Notes under the pieces: generated by a model
Seen by the model: only the letters and a program-made list of their open reading frames with translations
Database searches by the model: none
What the model was told of the DNA's origin: nothing
Shown here: in pieces, positions 46,441 to 57,773 of the stretch
Position numbering within the stretch: position 1 is the stretch's first letter
Layout of the letters: each line of letters opens with the position of its first letter
Assembly (NCBI GenBank): GCA_951217055.1
Contig: OX578281.1
Coordinates: 25,889,101 to 25,953,100, forward strand
Source: Gerris lacustris
Taxonomy: Eukaryota; Arthropoda; Insecta; Hemiptera; Gerridae
DNA length: 64,000 bases
Direction of reading: 5' to 3'
Program-made: the position numbers and the translations under genes

Positions 46441-47473
46441 AATAAAATAATTTCTTCTAAAAAAAAAGGGGAGGAAATTGACCAATATTAGCAAAATCTC
46501 TAGAAATCAAACTAAAGGTTCTTTGGTTTTGTATAATTGACCAACATTTGTAGATATAGAAAAATAAAATCTAAGCTATCTGAGATCAGGGGCAGAGGCA
46601 GGTGCCACTTTTATTTTAGTTTAGGGGGTTGATTTGCAGAGCGTAGTAATTTTTACTTACTCATATGCTTAATCGAGATTTTCATGGATAGATTAAATAC
46701 GTTGTAACTACCTTTGATTGAAGAACAATTTAGTTCTGACAATAAGTTTCAACCATCCTCCCACTAACAAGAATATGTTCATGAAGTTGCCAATGAACAT
46801 AAATCTTAAAAATACTAAAACTAAACCCTCCAAAAAACTTAAATTAGAAATATAAAACTAAAATAAACCATGCATTGAAGAGCAATATAACAATTAAATT
46901 ATTAATATACATTGTTTTGGCAGACATACATACAAAAGGCAGGAGAAAAGTTATGGCCGGTTTTGGTTATCATATAATTATAAAAAAATATCAAAATTAT
47001 ATTAATTTCAAAATGATGCTATACTTAAGTATTATTATATACTGTGTGTGTGTTTTTTTTAAATAAAAAATAACAATTAAACGAAATTAAACATATTTTA
47101 AAACCAATAGTTACTACAAGTATTCATTTCTCAATGTAGCATACATTTTAGAGAAACGTGTCAATAAAAATTCTCATGAATCAAGTCATTAGTATTGTTT
47201 TTCCATTGGTCATTAGGAGGCATTTTTAATTAACAGTAATATGACATACTACAAATAGAACATGAGATCCAACAACTCCTGGTACTTGTGGAAATATGCT
47301 ATTCTTAAATGCAGGATTGTGTTGCCGGTCAATCTACCCATCTTAACTATTGCCATAGTGCTAAGCTGGTAGAGTTTTCCTGGTAATTTTACACTGACCC
47401 TCAACCAACAGACATTTTTATTTAGGTATTTAATTTTCATGTGGAGAACGTATTGTAATAATAATAAAAAAAA
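46441..47473. other. AT-rich non-coding stretch
   Basis: No gene or clear element. Confidence 0.45.
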
Positions 47474-47512
47474 GTCTATCAATTAGTATGTGGCACATAG
47501 CTTCCTCGGGTA
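47474..47512 (-). mobile_element. Family C terminal fragment
   Basis: TATCAATTAGTATGTGGCAC then ATAGCTTCCTCGGG. Confidence 0.55.
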
Positions 47513-47521
47513 CCTACTATT

Positions 47522-48162
47522 ATACAGGGTATTTCTAAATATCATGTCCATACGGAAGGGGATAATACTTTGGATTAAGAAGTCTTATGAATATAAGTCC
47601 GTAACGATTCGTTATCGATCTACAGGGTGTTGAATCGTAAGAAATCGTAACAAAAAACTCCAGCGGGAATTCGAAAAAGTGCGGGAATCAATGAGAAGAA
47701 GAGCGGCAACATGTATACTGTATACATGTAAACATGTTGGAGTAAACACTAACAATTGTTGTAACGTAGCTTACTTTTTATTGTTATTATTTAGGTTTGT
47801 TGTATTGTAATAAGTCATTGCTACAAAAAGTAATTAAAATTTTAATTTCATCTATCGAATAACAGCAAATCTTTTTTTCATGTTTCTTCTTGATAAAGAA
47901 AAACTACAAGAGAACAAAACGTTTCTAAACAAAAATCAAAATTAATTTTCTACTTTAAAATCTACCTGCGGCGCACCGCAAAATTTTTGGGGTACAAATG
48001 AGAGCATGACCCCTAAAAACAAATATCTCCCTATAGATTCTCACAACCATTTGGCATGCCCGTGCCCAATGATGTAAGCCCTACAGTGTAGCCAAATTTG
48101 AGCTAAATTTAGAAGAAAAAACTAAAATAATCTTATAATTATTGCAACACCCTGTAGTTCGG
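47522..48162. mobile_element. Element bounded by inverted ACAGGGTGTT ends
   Basis: TATACAGGGTATTTCTAAAT at the left, an internal TCTACAGGGTGTTGAATCG at 47,620, and GCAACACCCTGTAGTTCGG at the right in opposite orientation. The phrase pair (about 640 bp) suggests a non-autonomous element or two joined fragments. Confidence 0.4.
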
Positions 48163-48554
48163 TAACGAAGCGTTTGTGGACCTATGTTTATATGAATTTT
48201 TAGTCATGAAATAAGCCAAAGAATCCTCCCCCCCCTCCTCAGAATGTGTACGAAATATAGGGACACCATGTGTATTGTGTATTTGTATTCCTTGTGTCTT
48301 ATTATCCAAGGACAAATAGTCACAATACCTATAATATAATTTGATCCCACCGAATTGAAGGAGTAGGTGAGACTGTTCTGGCCAGTTTCGATTCTGAGTG
48401 AAGTCGAATTTATTGTTATTCAATATTATATTTGCCTAGACGTAGACTACAAGTGGGCTACTATCAACGAGCTAAAAAAAAAAAAAAAATCATTATATTA
48501 CAATCGTTTTAATATAGTGTAGTTTGTAGATACTGTAGTTTGCAATATATTGAG
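48163..48554. other. Non-coding stretch
   Basis: Mixed AT-rich sequence. An open frame of about 94 codons on the minus strand (48,139-48,423) overlaps the element end above, and I see no domain in it. Confidence 0.3.
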
Positions 48555-48665
48555 AGGCAGAAACGAGGCCTAAAATTCCCCCTGATGTTAAAAAAAGGGT
48601 TTCTATGGGAACGATAGAATTTGATAACACTTCCGTTACGTTCGCTAAGCTTGGAAGCAAAAATT
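48555..48665 (-). mobile_element. Family C fragment (hairpin end)
   Basis: ACGAGGCCTAAAATTCCCCC, then CTTCCGTTACGTTCGCTAAG and CTTGGAAGCAAAAAT. It is followed at 48,776-48,855 by a segment duplicated at 9,329-9,405. Confidence 0.55.
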
Positions 48666-49799
48666 TCGTCTATCTGTGCTTGAAGCCATTAGCACACAAC
48701 ACCGATTCAATAAAATTTGTATAAATATTCAGAAACACTATGAAAAAAAAGTTTATTTTTTTCCTGAAATGCAATAGATTCCAAAATGTATTTAAAATAT
48801 GACTATATTTCTACCAAAACCTGGGCATCTAGCCTGTAACAATGAACTATTAATACGAATTCTGCAACCATATCAGAAGAATTTAAACATTTTAATGTAA
48901 TCTTTTGAATACCCATGAAAAGCTTTCACGGGGAAATCTAATTTTCGGATAATGGGTCACAAAATAGTAGAATGGGGGATATAAAAATAAATTCATACGA
49001 AAAGAACCTGAAGTTGGTGGGGGGGGGGGGGGGGGGGGGGGAGGGTCTGTAACCCTAAAAATAAGTATAGGAGACATTTTCATATAATTTAAAATTGATT
49101 TTTAGAAATAAAAAAGTTTTAATCAGTGATATAGTCTTTTCTTTTTTCTATATGGTTTAAATAGAAAAAATAAATAAAACATCGTAATTCATAGTTGGTA
49201 GTTGAGAGTTTCGTCACTTTTACAGCAGCACTATCTTGCTTAAAATCGAAAGGTCCGTTAAGTGCTGCTATACGGAAAAACTAGGAACTACATTCTAGTT
49301 ATGATAATATTTTTTTTCTCCATGTCTGTCTGTCTGTCCCATCTATAACTTATCAACAGATAAACGTAAAAATATTAAATTGTCATATTACGGGTGAAAT
49401 TATCACAGAGTTTACGTGAACTCAAAGTGATAAATATTTATTAGCTTATAATAGTCATAAAAGCGTGTAGTTGTACACACAAGATTAAATTCTTGATTTG
49501 AATGCAATAGATTTACAAATATTTACAATTTTTATTTATTCTTTTACTAAATTCAATAATAATGTTTCATTGAAATGTAAATATGTTAAATTCTAAAAGA
49601 AAATTTGAAAGTTATAAATCCTTTAATACTAATTAATACTTTATAACCACTTTCAACGATTGGATATCAACTTTTTCCACTGAACTACAATATAGATCGA
49701 ATGAGAAATATAAAAGTTATAGATAGTAGATTAGGGTTCAATTTGCAGTGAAGATTATTTTTACTAAAATATTTTGAAATAATTTTTAACCCATATATT
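48666..49799. other. AT-rich non-coding stretch with poly-G
   Basis: Contains a run of about 24 G at 49,018-49,041 (its translation gives a meaningless Pro run) and a short TCTG tract at 49,325. No gene is seen. Confidence 0.45.
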
Positions 49800-49849
49800 C
49801 CTCAACAACTACTCGTACATCAAACGGAAAATACTGGAAAACGTGACTC

Positions 49850-50155
49850 TCTAAAGCCTTGTCGTAAGACATGTTGCTCGAGAGAGTCATGTCTAGCGAT
49901 TTGTCTATAGACATCGACAAGACAAACGGCGTCTACGGTCTCGTTGCTAGACCAAAAGTCGCATGCCTATGGTTTTCCATTCTAAATGGTAGAAATGGTG
50001 CAACGTTAGGCATGTTGCGCAACGTGTGTACAAGTGTGGACGCTAGACCTAGACCATAGACGGTCTCAGCAGATTTCTATAGACACGTTGCGAGACATTT
50101 CTGTCTCGCAGAGAAATGTCTCGCAACGTGTCTACTGGTGTGGACTAGGCTTAAG
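49850..50155. mobile_element. Foldback element with 23-bp perfect hairpin
   Basis: A perfect 23-bp stem (50,080-50,102 with 50,112-50,134; TAGACACGTTGCGAGACATT then TCT) closes a 9-nt loop. The loop itself repeats GTCTCGCA. Related but diverged words recur upstream (CGTTGCTAGACC, CATGTTGCGCAACGTGTGTA, TCTATAGACATC). The right end is GTGTGGACTAGGCTTAAGAC. Confidence 0.65.
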
Positions 50156-50274
50156 ACAGTTGTTTCCTTCAAAAAAATGTTAGAACTTAAACGTAAGTAA
50201 CTGTTACTTACTACTAACTGTCAATTTCCTTATCAAACAACATAGTTGATGTAACAACGTATTTATATATTTAA

Positions 50275-50412
50275 AACAGTCTGCCAATTAGTGTGGCACA
50301 TAGCTTCGTCGCATCCTATTACTAATTTTATTGATTTTACCCTTTTACAACCCAATGTTGTCTAATATATTTAACTCTCTCCCCCATTTGTTAAATCAGA
50401 CAAAATTGTTTT
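50275..50412 (-). mobile_element. Family C half-copy joined head-on to the next copy
   Basis: Begins AGTCTGCCAATTAGTGTGGC then ACATAGCTTCGTCGCATCCT, and breaks off at GACAAAATTG. Six bases later the forward copy starts. Confidence 0.65.
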
Positions 50413-50418
50413 TATTTT

Positions 50419-51008
50419 GCTTCCGAGCTCACAGAAGGTAACGAAAGCTAAGTGATCGTTCCGAAGAACCAACATTTTGTTGACCTCCGATTTCAAAAAT
50501 TCGAAAACAGAAATCTATTTTAGATATCAGAGAACATTTTAGTCCCGTGTCTGTCTGTCGGTCTGTCGCTCAATTTTTGCGAACCAACATATCTTAAAAA
50601 CTACTTGTCTGATTATATTAAAATTTGGATGGTAGGTAATAATTAGTCCATTGTTAGTCTCATATACGTTTCAACCTTCTGCGCCTATTTGTCTCTCTTC
50701 CACTTGCGCACAAACATACATTTATTTACACCTTATATCATCAAAAGCCAAATTAGGATGGTTTGTCGAATGTAGCCTGCAGATGGCCCCAGATTATTAC
50801 CGCCTGCGCTCCTTATTTTTTGCTAAATTGATAATTAATTAATGTCAAAAATCAAATCAATTTTGACAGTTTTAAAAAACTGGTGGAAAATAAATAAATT
50901 TGACAATAATAGATCAGTGGGTAGGTAGGTTCTTTTATAGTATAAAAACCATTCAAGTATACAAAATAGAACGCCAAGGAAGCTATGTGCCACACTAAGT
51001 GGCAGAGT
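50419..51008 (+). mobile_element. Family C element
   Basis: Begins GCTTCCGAGCTCACAGAAGG and ends GCCAAGGAAGCTATGTGCCA then CACTAAGTGGCAG. Same subtype as 44,709-45,316 (CCTTCTGCGCCTATTTGTCT, ACCTTATATCATCAAAAGCC). Confidence 0.7.
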
Positions 51009-51049
51009 ATTTTACATGAATTATAGTATCGATTTAGTAAATGTTAAAG

Positions 51050-51232
51050 AGTGCAGATTGTTTAAATTAATCGGTGCTATCTGCGAGCTATTAAATGAGT
51101 ACTTTTGAAGATATAGTCATACATAAATGTATGATTGTGCGCATGTTGAAGAAGAAAAAGGGAGCTGATGGTTGAAACTTATATTGGAAGCTTTCGTTAC
51201 CTTCGGAGTAAGCTTGGAAGCAAATTGGTGGT
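51050..51232 (-). mobile_element. Family C fragment (hairpin end)
   Basis: ATCGGTGCTATCTGCGAGCT then TTTTGAAGATATAGTCATAC, ending TTTCGTTACCTTCGGAGTAA with GCTTGGAAGCAAA. An internal deletion removes the middle. Confidence 0.55.
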
Positions 51233-51259
51233 GAAGATCTATAAAATAAAAATAAAATC

Positions 51260-51610
51260 TAATAGAATAAAATAACATCTAAAGTTTCATACAAATCAGA
51301 TAAGTACTTTTGAAGCTATAGCTGTAAATTAATGTATGTTTGTGGAAGAGAAACAAATGAGCGCAGAAGGTTGAAACTTATATGGGACCAACAATGGGCT
51401 AATTATGACTTTCCATTCAATAAAATCGGACGAGTATTTTTTATATGTTGGTTCGCAAAAATTGAGCGAAAGACCGACAGAAGGGCACGGATCCAAAAAT
51501 GTTCCTTGATGTCTGTCTTGGAATTATTGAATTCGGAGACCAAAAAATATTTCGTTCTTGAGAACGATCACATAGCTTCCATTACCTTCGGTAAGCTTGG
51601 AAGCAAAATA
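51260..51610 (-). mobile_element. Family C partial copy
   Basis: CAGATAAGTACTTTTGAAGC, GAGCGCAGAAGGTTGAAACT, GTTGGTTCGCAAAAATTGAG and CCATTACCTTCGGTAAGCTT then GGAAGCAAAAT. An open frame across it is repeat sequence. Confidence 0.6.
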
Positions 51611-51619
51611 CAAATATTT

Positions 51620-51945
51620 GAGGTCAACATTATTGCGAATTGCGCATGTGCATATTAAATTTTCATCTTCTCTATATTTTTTTATGTGTGGGTCAAAAGT
51701 TACGCCAGAATTTCAAATTTTAACTTTTTAGCGTAAACGGCTCGGGAGATATGAACCAAAGAGCGACGTATGGACAGACACATCTCCCTCTGGATAAGGT
51801 TTTCGAGAAGGACCTTGGAAACCTTCAACGCGGGAGAAACAATTATTAAATAAATTAGACCATAATGGCTTGTAAAAGCATAAAATCAATAAAGTAAGTG
51901 GTAGGATGCGAGGAAGCTATGTGCCACACCAATTGGTAGTCAATA
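51620..51945. mobile_element. Decayed element joined to a family C end
   Basis: GAACCAAAGAGCGACGTATGG is the inverse of the CGTCGCTCTTTGGTTC phrase at 59,833. From 51,845 a forward family C end follows (ATAATGGCTTGTAAAAGCAT, GATGCGAGGAAGCTATGTGC then CACACC). Confidence 0.5.
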
Positions 51946-51976
51946 TTTTTAAATAAAGAAAGGGATAACTTAAAAA

Positions 51977-52205
51977 ATATACTGCCAATTGGTATGGCAC
52001 GTAGCTTCCTTGCATCCTATCACGTACATTATTAATTTTTTATTTTATCCATTTACAAGCCATTATTATTTAATTTGTTTAATTGTTTCCTCCGTTTTTT
52101 AAATCTGTCAAAATTGTTTTGATTTTATACTTGAATTAAAGTATCTATTAAGCAAAAGTTAAAGAGCGCAGACGGTTCAAAGTAATCTGGGGCTATCTCA
52201 TGAAA
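51977..52205 (-). mobile_element. Family C fragment (GTGGCACATAGC end)
   Basis: ACTGCCAATTGGTATGGCAC then GTAGCTTCCTTGCATCCTAT, continuing to AAAGAGCGCAGACGGTTCAA. Confidence 0.6.
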
Positions 52206-52416
52206 TTTGAAAAAAGAGAGTCACTTGTTGACAAAAAAAATCTTTAGTGGAAAATTCGACGGTAATCGGTGAAATTGACGGGAACTTCTGCGAATTTCCA
52301 TGACCGCTACTGACTGTCACGAACGTGGAGGTGGACATATGCTCGATGTCATTTTTCACCACTAAATCTCAGTTCTTTCAGGTATTAAATTAATAAAAAA
52401 TTTGAATTTTGGATAA

Positions 52417-52546
52417 ATTTTGACGGAGCAATTGCATTTAAAAAGAGCTTCCCTTTTGAATGACCCACTTTATCTATCAATTAACTTCAATTTTGACGGA
52501 GTAATTGCATTTAGAAAGAGCTTCCCTTTTGAATTACCCACTTTTT
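52417..52546. repeat. Direct repeat of about 74 bp, two units
   Basis: TTTTGACGGAGCAATTGCAT then TTAAAAAGAGCTTCCCTTTT recurs 74 bp later as TTTTGACGGAGTAATTGCAT then TTAGAAAGAGCTTCCCTTTT. Confidence 0.8.
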
Positions 52547-52739
52547 GTGTAAGTATTAAGAAAATAAAGTATACTTATTGTAAATAATTAATTAATTAAG
52601 TTGAAATTCCATTTGATTTTTTTTAAATTGTCATATCAAGACGGAATGTTTGTGGTGGCTCGTTAAGTCTATAGCAACTTTTATGGACTTTTTTGCTAAA
52701 ACTCCGATAAAGCATTTTATAGATTTTTCTCTTTAAAGG

Positions 52740-53121
52740 GGAAAAATTGGAAAGGTTAGAGGGGTGAGGCATAAGGAAAGTGGATGGAGGGAGGTTGGAA
52801 GGACCCCTCTACCTGTAGACTAGAACTAGCCAGGAGGGGAGACCCGACCAGCTGATGTAGGACTTCAGTCTAGTGTCGGATAGATCCCGGGTCGTGTTAA
52901 CGTGCTGCTAAACAAGACGCGACGTGCAGAGTTACGTGCTTTACTCAGGTCGTGTTATCAGTGATATGAGAACATGACGGAGCCCAGCTCTTGCTGGGAG
53001 ACTTGCCTCCGCAAGCAGAACATCAAGTACAACAATTATTCGGCTTATCACCACTACAAGCCTAGGCATCCCGCGTCTTATCACTCCAATGGAAAACTTA
53101 AAACTAACGGACATGTTCAAA
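52740..53121 (+). other. Predicted first exon: leader plus start of coding sequence
   Basis: From about 52,740 the sequence becomes GC-richer and contains a purine-rich segment. An initiator-like TCAGTC word lies at about 52,866, and CpG-containing leader sequence runs to the ATG at 52,974. The transcription start is not determinable by eye. Confidence 0.35.
52974..53121 (+). CDS. N-terminal coding exon of an unrecognised gene (49 codons plus one base)
   Basis: The ATG at 52,974 (AACATGACGG context) opens MTEPSSCWETCLRKQN, then a Tyr/His/Lys-rich stretch (YNNYSAYHHYKPRHPASYH) and SNGKLKTNGHVQ. Codon use is non-AT-biased (TGC, CTC, CGC, AAG, CAG, ATC), unlike surrounding noise. The exon ends at CAAA|GTACGT, leaving phase 1. 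Past the donor the frame turns hydrophobic and Ile/Leu/Tyr-rich, as expected of intron read-through. No signal peptide is seen. The polar, cysteine-containing N-terminus looks cytoplasmic or disordered. I do not recognise the family. No partner exon is evident in the remaining 11 kb, so a long first intron is likely. Confidence 0.55.
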
Positions 53122-53395
53122 GTACGTATCTAAATTATATTATATTACTAGTTTTGACCTCACGTGATTTTAGGTTTTACTCGATATTTTGAGATGGAAC
53201 CAAGCTTACAACATGTAAAAATTGCAAAGTAGCCAGTTTTGCGCCTATAAAGTCGGACTGATGACGAAGACAGACAGACAGACATGCAAATGTTAAGGCC
53301 GGATTAGGTCTTCGTAATGTATGAAATGAAAAGATATCAAACAATTTTCAATCCTGATCAATGTACAGACCAAACGTTCAATTTGGGCAAATATC
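53122..53395. other. Non-coding, probable intron of the exon above
   Basis: Starts GTACGTATC. It includes ACAGACAGACAGACATGC at 53,270 and otherwise AT-rich DNA. Confidence 0.35.
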
Positions 53396-53880
53396 AAAAA
53401 TACTACTACTACTACTAATAATAATAATAATAAGAATAATAAAATAAAACCGTCTATATCACTCGAGGATAGTGTAGCTTTCAATCAGTAAAACAATTAT
53501 CTGAATTGGATCAGTAGATCCAGAGATTACCTTCTACAAACATAAAAAATAGATAAGAATAATAAAATAAAACAGCCTATATCACTCGAGGATAGTGCAG
53601 CTTTCAATCAGTGAAAGAATTTTCCGAATCGGATCTGTAGATCCAGAGATTTCCTTCTACAAACATACAAATATCAAAAATACTACTACTACTAATAATA
53701 ATAATAAAATAAAACATAGCTTACATCACTCGAGGGTAGTGTAGCTATCTATCAGTCAAAGAATTTTTTGAATCGGATCAGTAGAACCAGAGATTACCTT
53801 CAAACATACAAATATCAATAGTAATAATTATAATAATAAAATAAAACATAGCCTATATCACTGCGGAGGATTACTAAGTC
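53396..53880. repeat. Tandem array of about 123-144 bp, 4 units with (ACT)n/(AAT)n blocks
   Basis: ATCACTCGAGGATAGTGTAG recurs at 53,458, 53,581 and 53,725, with a diverged unit at 53,857. Each unit continues CTTTCAATCAGT, AATCGGATCAGTAGATCCAG and AGATTACCTTCTACAAACAT, then a TACTACTAC or AATAATAAT tract. CAGTAGATCCAGAGATTACC is a phrase common in insect non-autonomous elements. Confidence 0.8.
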
Positions 53881-54841
<961 letters not shown>

Positions 54842-54849
54842 TATGTTAC

Positions 54850-55044
54850 CAGTGGCGTAATTATGGGTCCGCAAGGGCCCGCATCGCGGGAGAGCCCCTG
54901 CCATCAGGGGGCCCCCAAATCAACGACGAGGAGGGACCCCAGTTCTAAACTCAAGAGTTTTTTTTTTTTGCTCATCAATTTTTTTTGGCGAGGGGCCCCC
55001 AAAACGTTTTTGCGGGGGGGCCTATTGCTCTAGCTACGCCACTG
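54850..55044. mobile_element. hAT MITE, 195 bp, perfect 8-bp target duplication
   Basis: Ends CAGTGGCGTA...TACGCCACTG. Subterminal GC-rich blocks pair loosely (GGGGGCCCCC, GAGGGGCCCCC). TATGTTAC flanks both sides exactly (54,842-54,849 and 55,045-55,052). CAGTG...CACTG termini with an 8-bp duplication define a hAT-superfamily insertion. The intact duplication argues that it is fairly young. Confidence 0.9.
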
Positions 55045-55059
55045 TATGTTACTTTCTCA

Positions 55060-55340
55060 TGTCCTTACCTTGGACAGTTATGATTTAGCTTTGATAGTTA
55101 TGTACCTTAGACAGTCTGTTATGATGTGCCTTAGACCAGTGGTTCTTAACCTTTCGGTAACCACGGCCCCCTTAAAATCTCCAAATATAATATACCTAGT
55201 ACCTAACTACCTTTCAAGGCCCCCTGGGGGGCCGCGGCCCCCCGGTTAAGAACCACTGCCTTAGACAACTATGTACCTTTGGAAATTATGTACATTAGAC
55301 AGATATGTACATTGGATAGTTATGTACCTTAGACACTTGC
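55060..55340. repeat. 19-bp tandem repeat around the second MITE
   Basis: Variants of AGTTATGTACCTTAGAC recur at about 55,077, 55,095, 55,114, and after the MITE at 55,268, 55,287, 55,306 and 55,324. The MITE landed inside the array. Confidence 0.7.
55137..55258. mobile_element. hAT MITE, 122 bp, perfect 8-bp target duplication
   Basis: CAGTGGTTCTTAACC at the left mirrors GGTTAAGAACCACTG at the right, a 15-bp perfect inverted repeat extended by CGGGGGGCC-type sequence. CCTTAGAC flanks both sides (55,129-55,136 and 55,259-55,266). This terminus is a widespread hAT MITE terminus in animals. Confidence 0.92.
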
Positions 55341-55344
55341 ACCC

Positions 55345-55589
55345 AGCCCCAGCCCAATTCCAGAGAAAGAGGAAATTTTTTCTGTAATATTATATTTGTA
55401 TAATATAACGTCCTATTTGCATCAGGGATGAAAATTGTAATTAATACTAGGTGTACGTGTACAATGCAGTTGTCTGCTTGCAATATTGAGCTGAGCGTGC
55501 ATTTTAATCTTAAACAATAAACATTTTTAATTATAAACAGCTGAAATCAGATCAAAAATAGTAATATTTCTAATTTTTAGTTAAAAAGC
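55345..55589. other. Non-coding stretch
   Basis: Nothing recognisable. Confidence 0.4.
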
Positions 55590-55890
55590 ATTTTTTCCCT
55601 GTTTTTCTATTTTACCCCCCTTATAAATGAAAATATGACAAAAGAGAACATAAAAACAATATCTGTACTCTTAAAGAGCTTTCCAAGGACATGCATCATG
55701 AAGGGCACACTATTTTAACTTTTTTACCCCGTACCCCTGTGTACCAATTTGGACCATTTCAGATTGATTCCTTCCTGTGGTTGGTCACTATGACCGTGCC
55801 GAATTTTGTGCGGATCGGTTCAGCCGTTCAGGAGAAGTATGTGTCCAAACAAATGCAAAGTGCAGTATAAGAGCTTCGCTGTGCTCAGCT
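55590..55890 (-). mobile_element. Inverted single unit of the 11.3-12.2 kb repeat
   Basis: TTTACCCCCCTTATAAATGA, TACTCTTAAAGAGCTTTCCA and ACCCCGTACCCCTGTGTACC are reverse complements of that unit's landmarks. CCGAATTTTGTGCGGATCGG then TTCAGCCGTTCAGGAGAAG extends beyond it. Confidence 0.6.
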
Positions 55891-57302
55891 CAATTAAATT
55901 GAATGAAGGTACTTCAGAATCTTGTGAAACCAATATTTTATATTATTTATTTTAATGTGTTAAGAATAAGATCTTTTTTTTATTAATTTCGATTCAAATC
56001 AGTTTTTTTTTTAAATATATACCTACCTACATTTTTAAATGAGGTCGATTATAAAAATATTTAATTATATTAATATAGTTAAGACAGGTTATTGTTGAGG
56101 CCTCTGACAATTAAACTTCTCCATGGAAAAAATAAAAGATCCAGCGAGATAAAATCATCGGCTTATAAAACAAGCCAATAGGTCACGATCACTTACGGAA
56201 ACTCCCGAACCCAAAACTCCTTAGCTGCTAATAGCTTTGAGAATATAACTTAGAATGAAAACACGAAGTACCAAGATAAAGATAAAGTCCTGGACTCGAC
56301 CAAGTCCTTATTAACTTATTAATGAGTTTAATAACACCAACTTATTTATTACGATCGAACTTGATAAAAACAATATCTCAACCAATAGTATTACAGATAT
56401 AAAATACCTTCTTTTTGGCCAATTAGAAAGAAGGCGTGAAGTATTATATATTTTGTTGTATTCTATTTCGAAGCCCTTTGTTCGTTTTCCCTTTCTGGTT
56501 TTTTTGATTCTTTATATCGTCTTCTATAATTGGATTTTATTTCCTCGATATCTTCAAACACCTGAAGCTGTTCTACTGTGTAGATAACGAAACTTAGACA
56601 AAATTTATGTATTGTATTCCGATTACGAAATATTTTTTTTCTTAAAATATAAAAAATGAAGAAATAAAATCAGCTGCAGCCTCTCAAAATGAACGATTAA
56701 AAAAAGGAATCTTAAAAGGGCGAAGACGAACGAATAGAGCCGACAAAACACGATGTGAAGATTAGGTATTTAAGATAAACTGAAGATTGTAGAAAGTAGG
56801 AAGTAGAAATTTAATTTTTTATAAAACAGGTTTATTGAGAAATAAAATTAAACTACTGAAATACTTGCTTCATAATTTCATTTTATTTTTTAATGTGGCT
56901 TAATCGCAACATTAAGTTAGGTTTTCTAATCTTCAATTGAATCTATATTAATTGAACTGAGTAATAAATTTAGATTAAAGTAATAGATGGAAATTGAAAT
57001 TTTTATTACATCGACTAGATAGAGTTCAATTTATGACTTGGACTTTACAGTACAATATTTACCAGGCTTGCAGGAGAAATCTTATCTAATCCGATATGTC
57101 GAGATATCTCCCTATTTTATTTTGTTTATAAAATTTTTATTTCAACGATAATTGTTCAGCGAATAAGAAGAGACTACTTCTAAAAAAACATTTTTTTAAT
57201 ATATTTTAATTAGTGTGATTAAATGTAAACATACATAATAAACAAATGGGAATATAATTGCTGGTTTTAGTTTGTTTTCATTAAGCATCTAATCGTTTGT
57301 CC
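55891..57302. other. AT-rich non-coding stretch
   Basis: No exon or clear element. Confidence 0.45.
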
Positions 57303-57773
57303 TAGGTGTGTTCCAACCAAGCAGTGTACGGTTCGCGGGATCGTCACAGGCATGCGCTGCACTCCTCTGCTTTTATCGCGCATGCCTGTGACGTTCCCGC
57401 GGACTGTACACTGCTTGGATAAAAGCCCTTCCAACCCGACTTGCGAAATTTTCGTACCATCCTCCAAACTGTTCCAACCCTCGCAAGGATCGTTTGCGAA
57501 CCGTTTACTGTACCGTCCAAACGATCCTCTGACAATACCAAGTACTGGTTTGTAAAAAATGCGCAGATATGTCAATCGTCACACATATCAGCAGGAAGGA
57601 TCCCTAACTGTTTCCTTGAATGTTTTTAATACGGTGCTAGTTATAATCCTAAACCCGTTCCAACCTGCCATGATTTTATTACAGTACAATGTTAGCGCAT
57701 GTGTATAAAATCTGTCTTAAACGATTCCCGAACGATCCGCGGGACGTTACAAATAGGGGGGTTGGAAGAAACC
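57303..57773. mobile_element. Family D element with 41-bp hairpin and inverted ends
   Basis: Outer ends AGGTGTGTTCCAACC and GGTTGGAAGAAACCT are inverted repeats (13 of 15). Just inside the left end, 57,317-57,357 pairs with 57,378-57,418 (41 bp, 3 mismatches; CCAAGCAGTGTAC...GCATGCGC) around a 20-nt loop. The rest is collinear with 10,316-10,720, including GGATCGTTTGCGAACCGTTTAC. Overlapping open frames on both strands are repeat by-products. Confidence 0.75.

Noticed and set aside
48892..49083. Poly-proline protein
   Set aside because: It is a translation of a poly-G run on the other strand.
57267..57575. Overlapping frames on both strands
   Set aside because: They span the 41-bp hairpin and are the expected consequence of inverted repetition.
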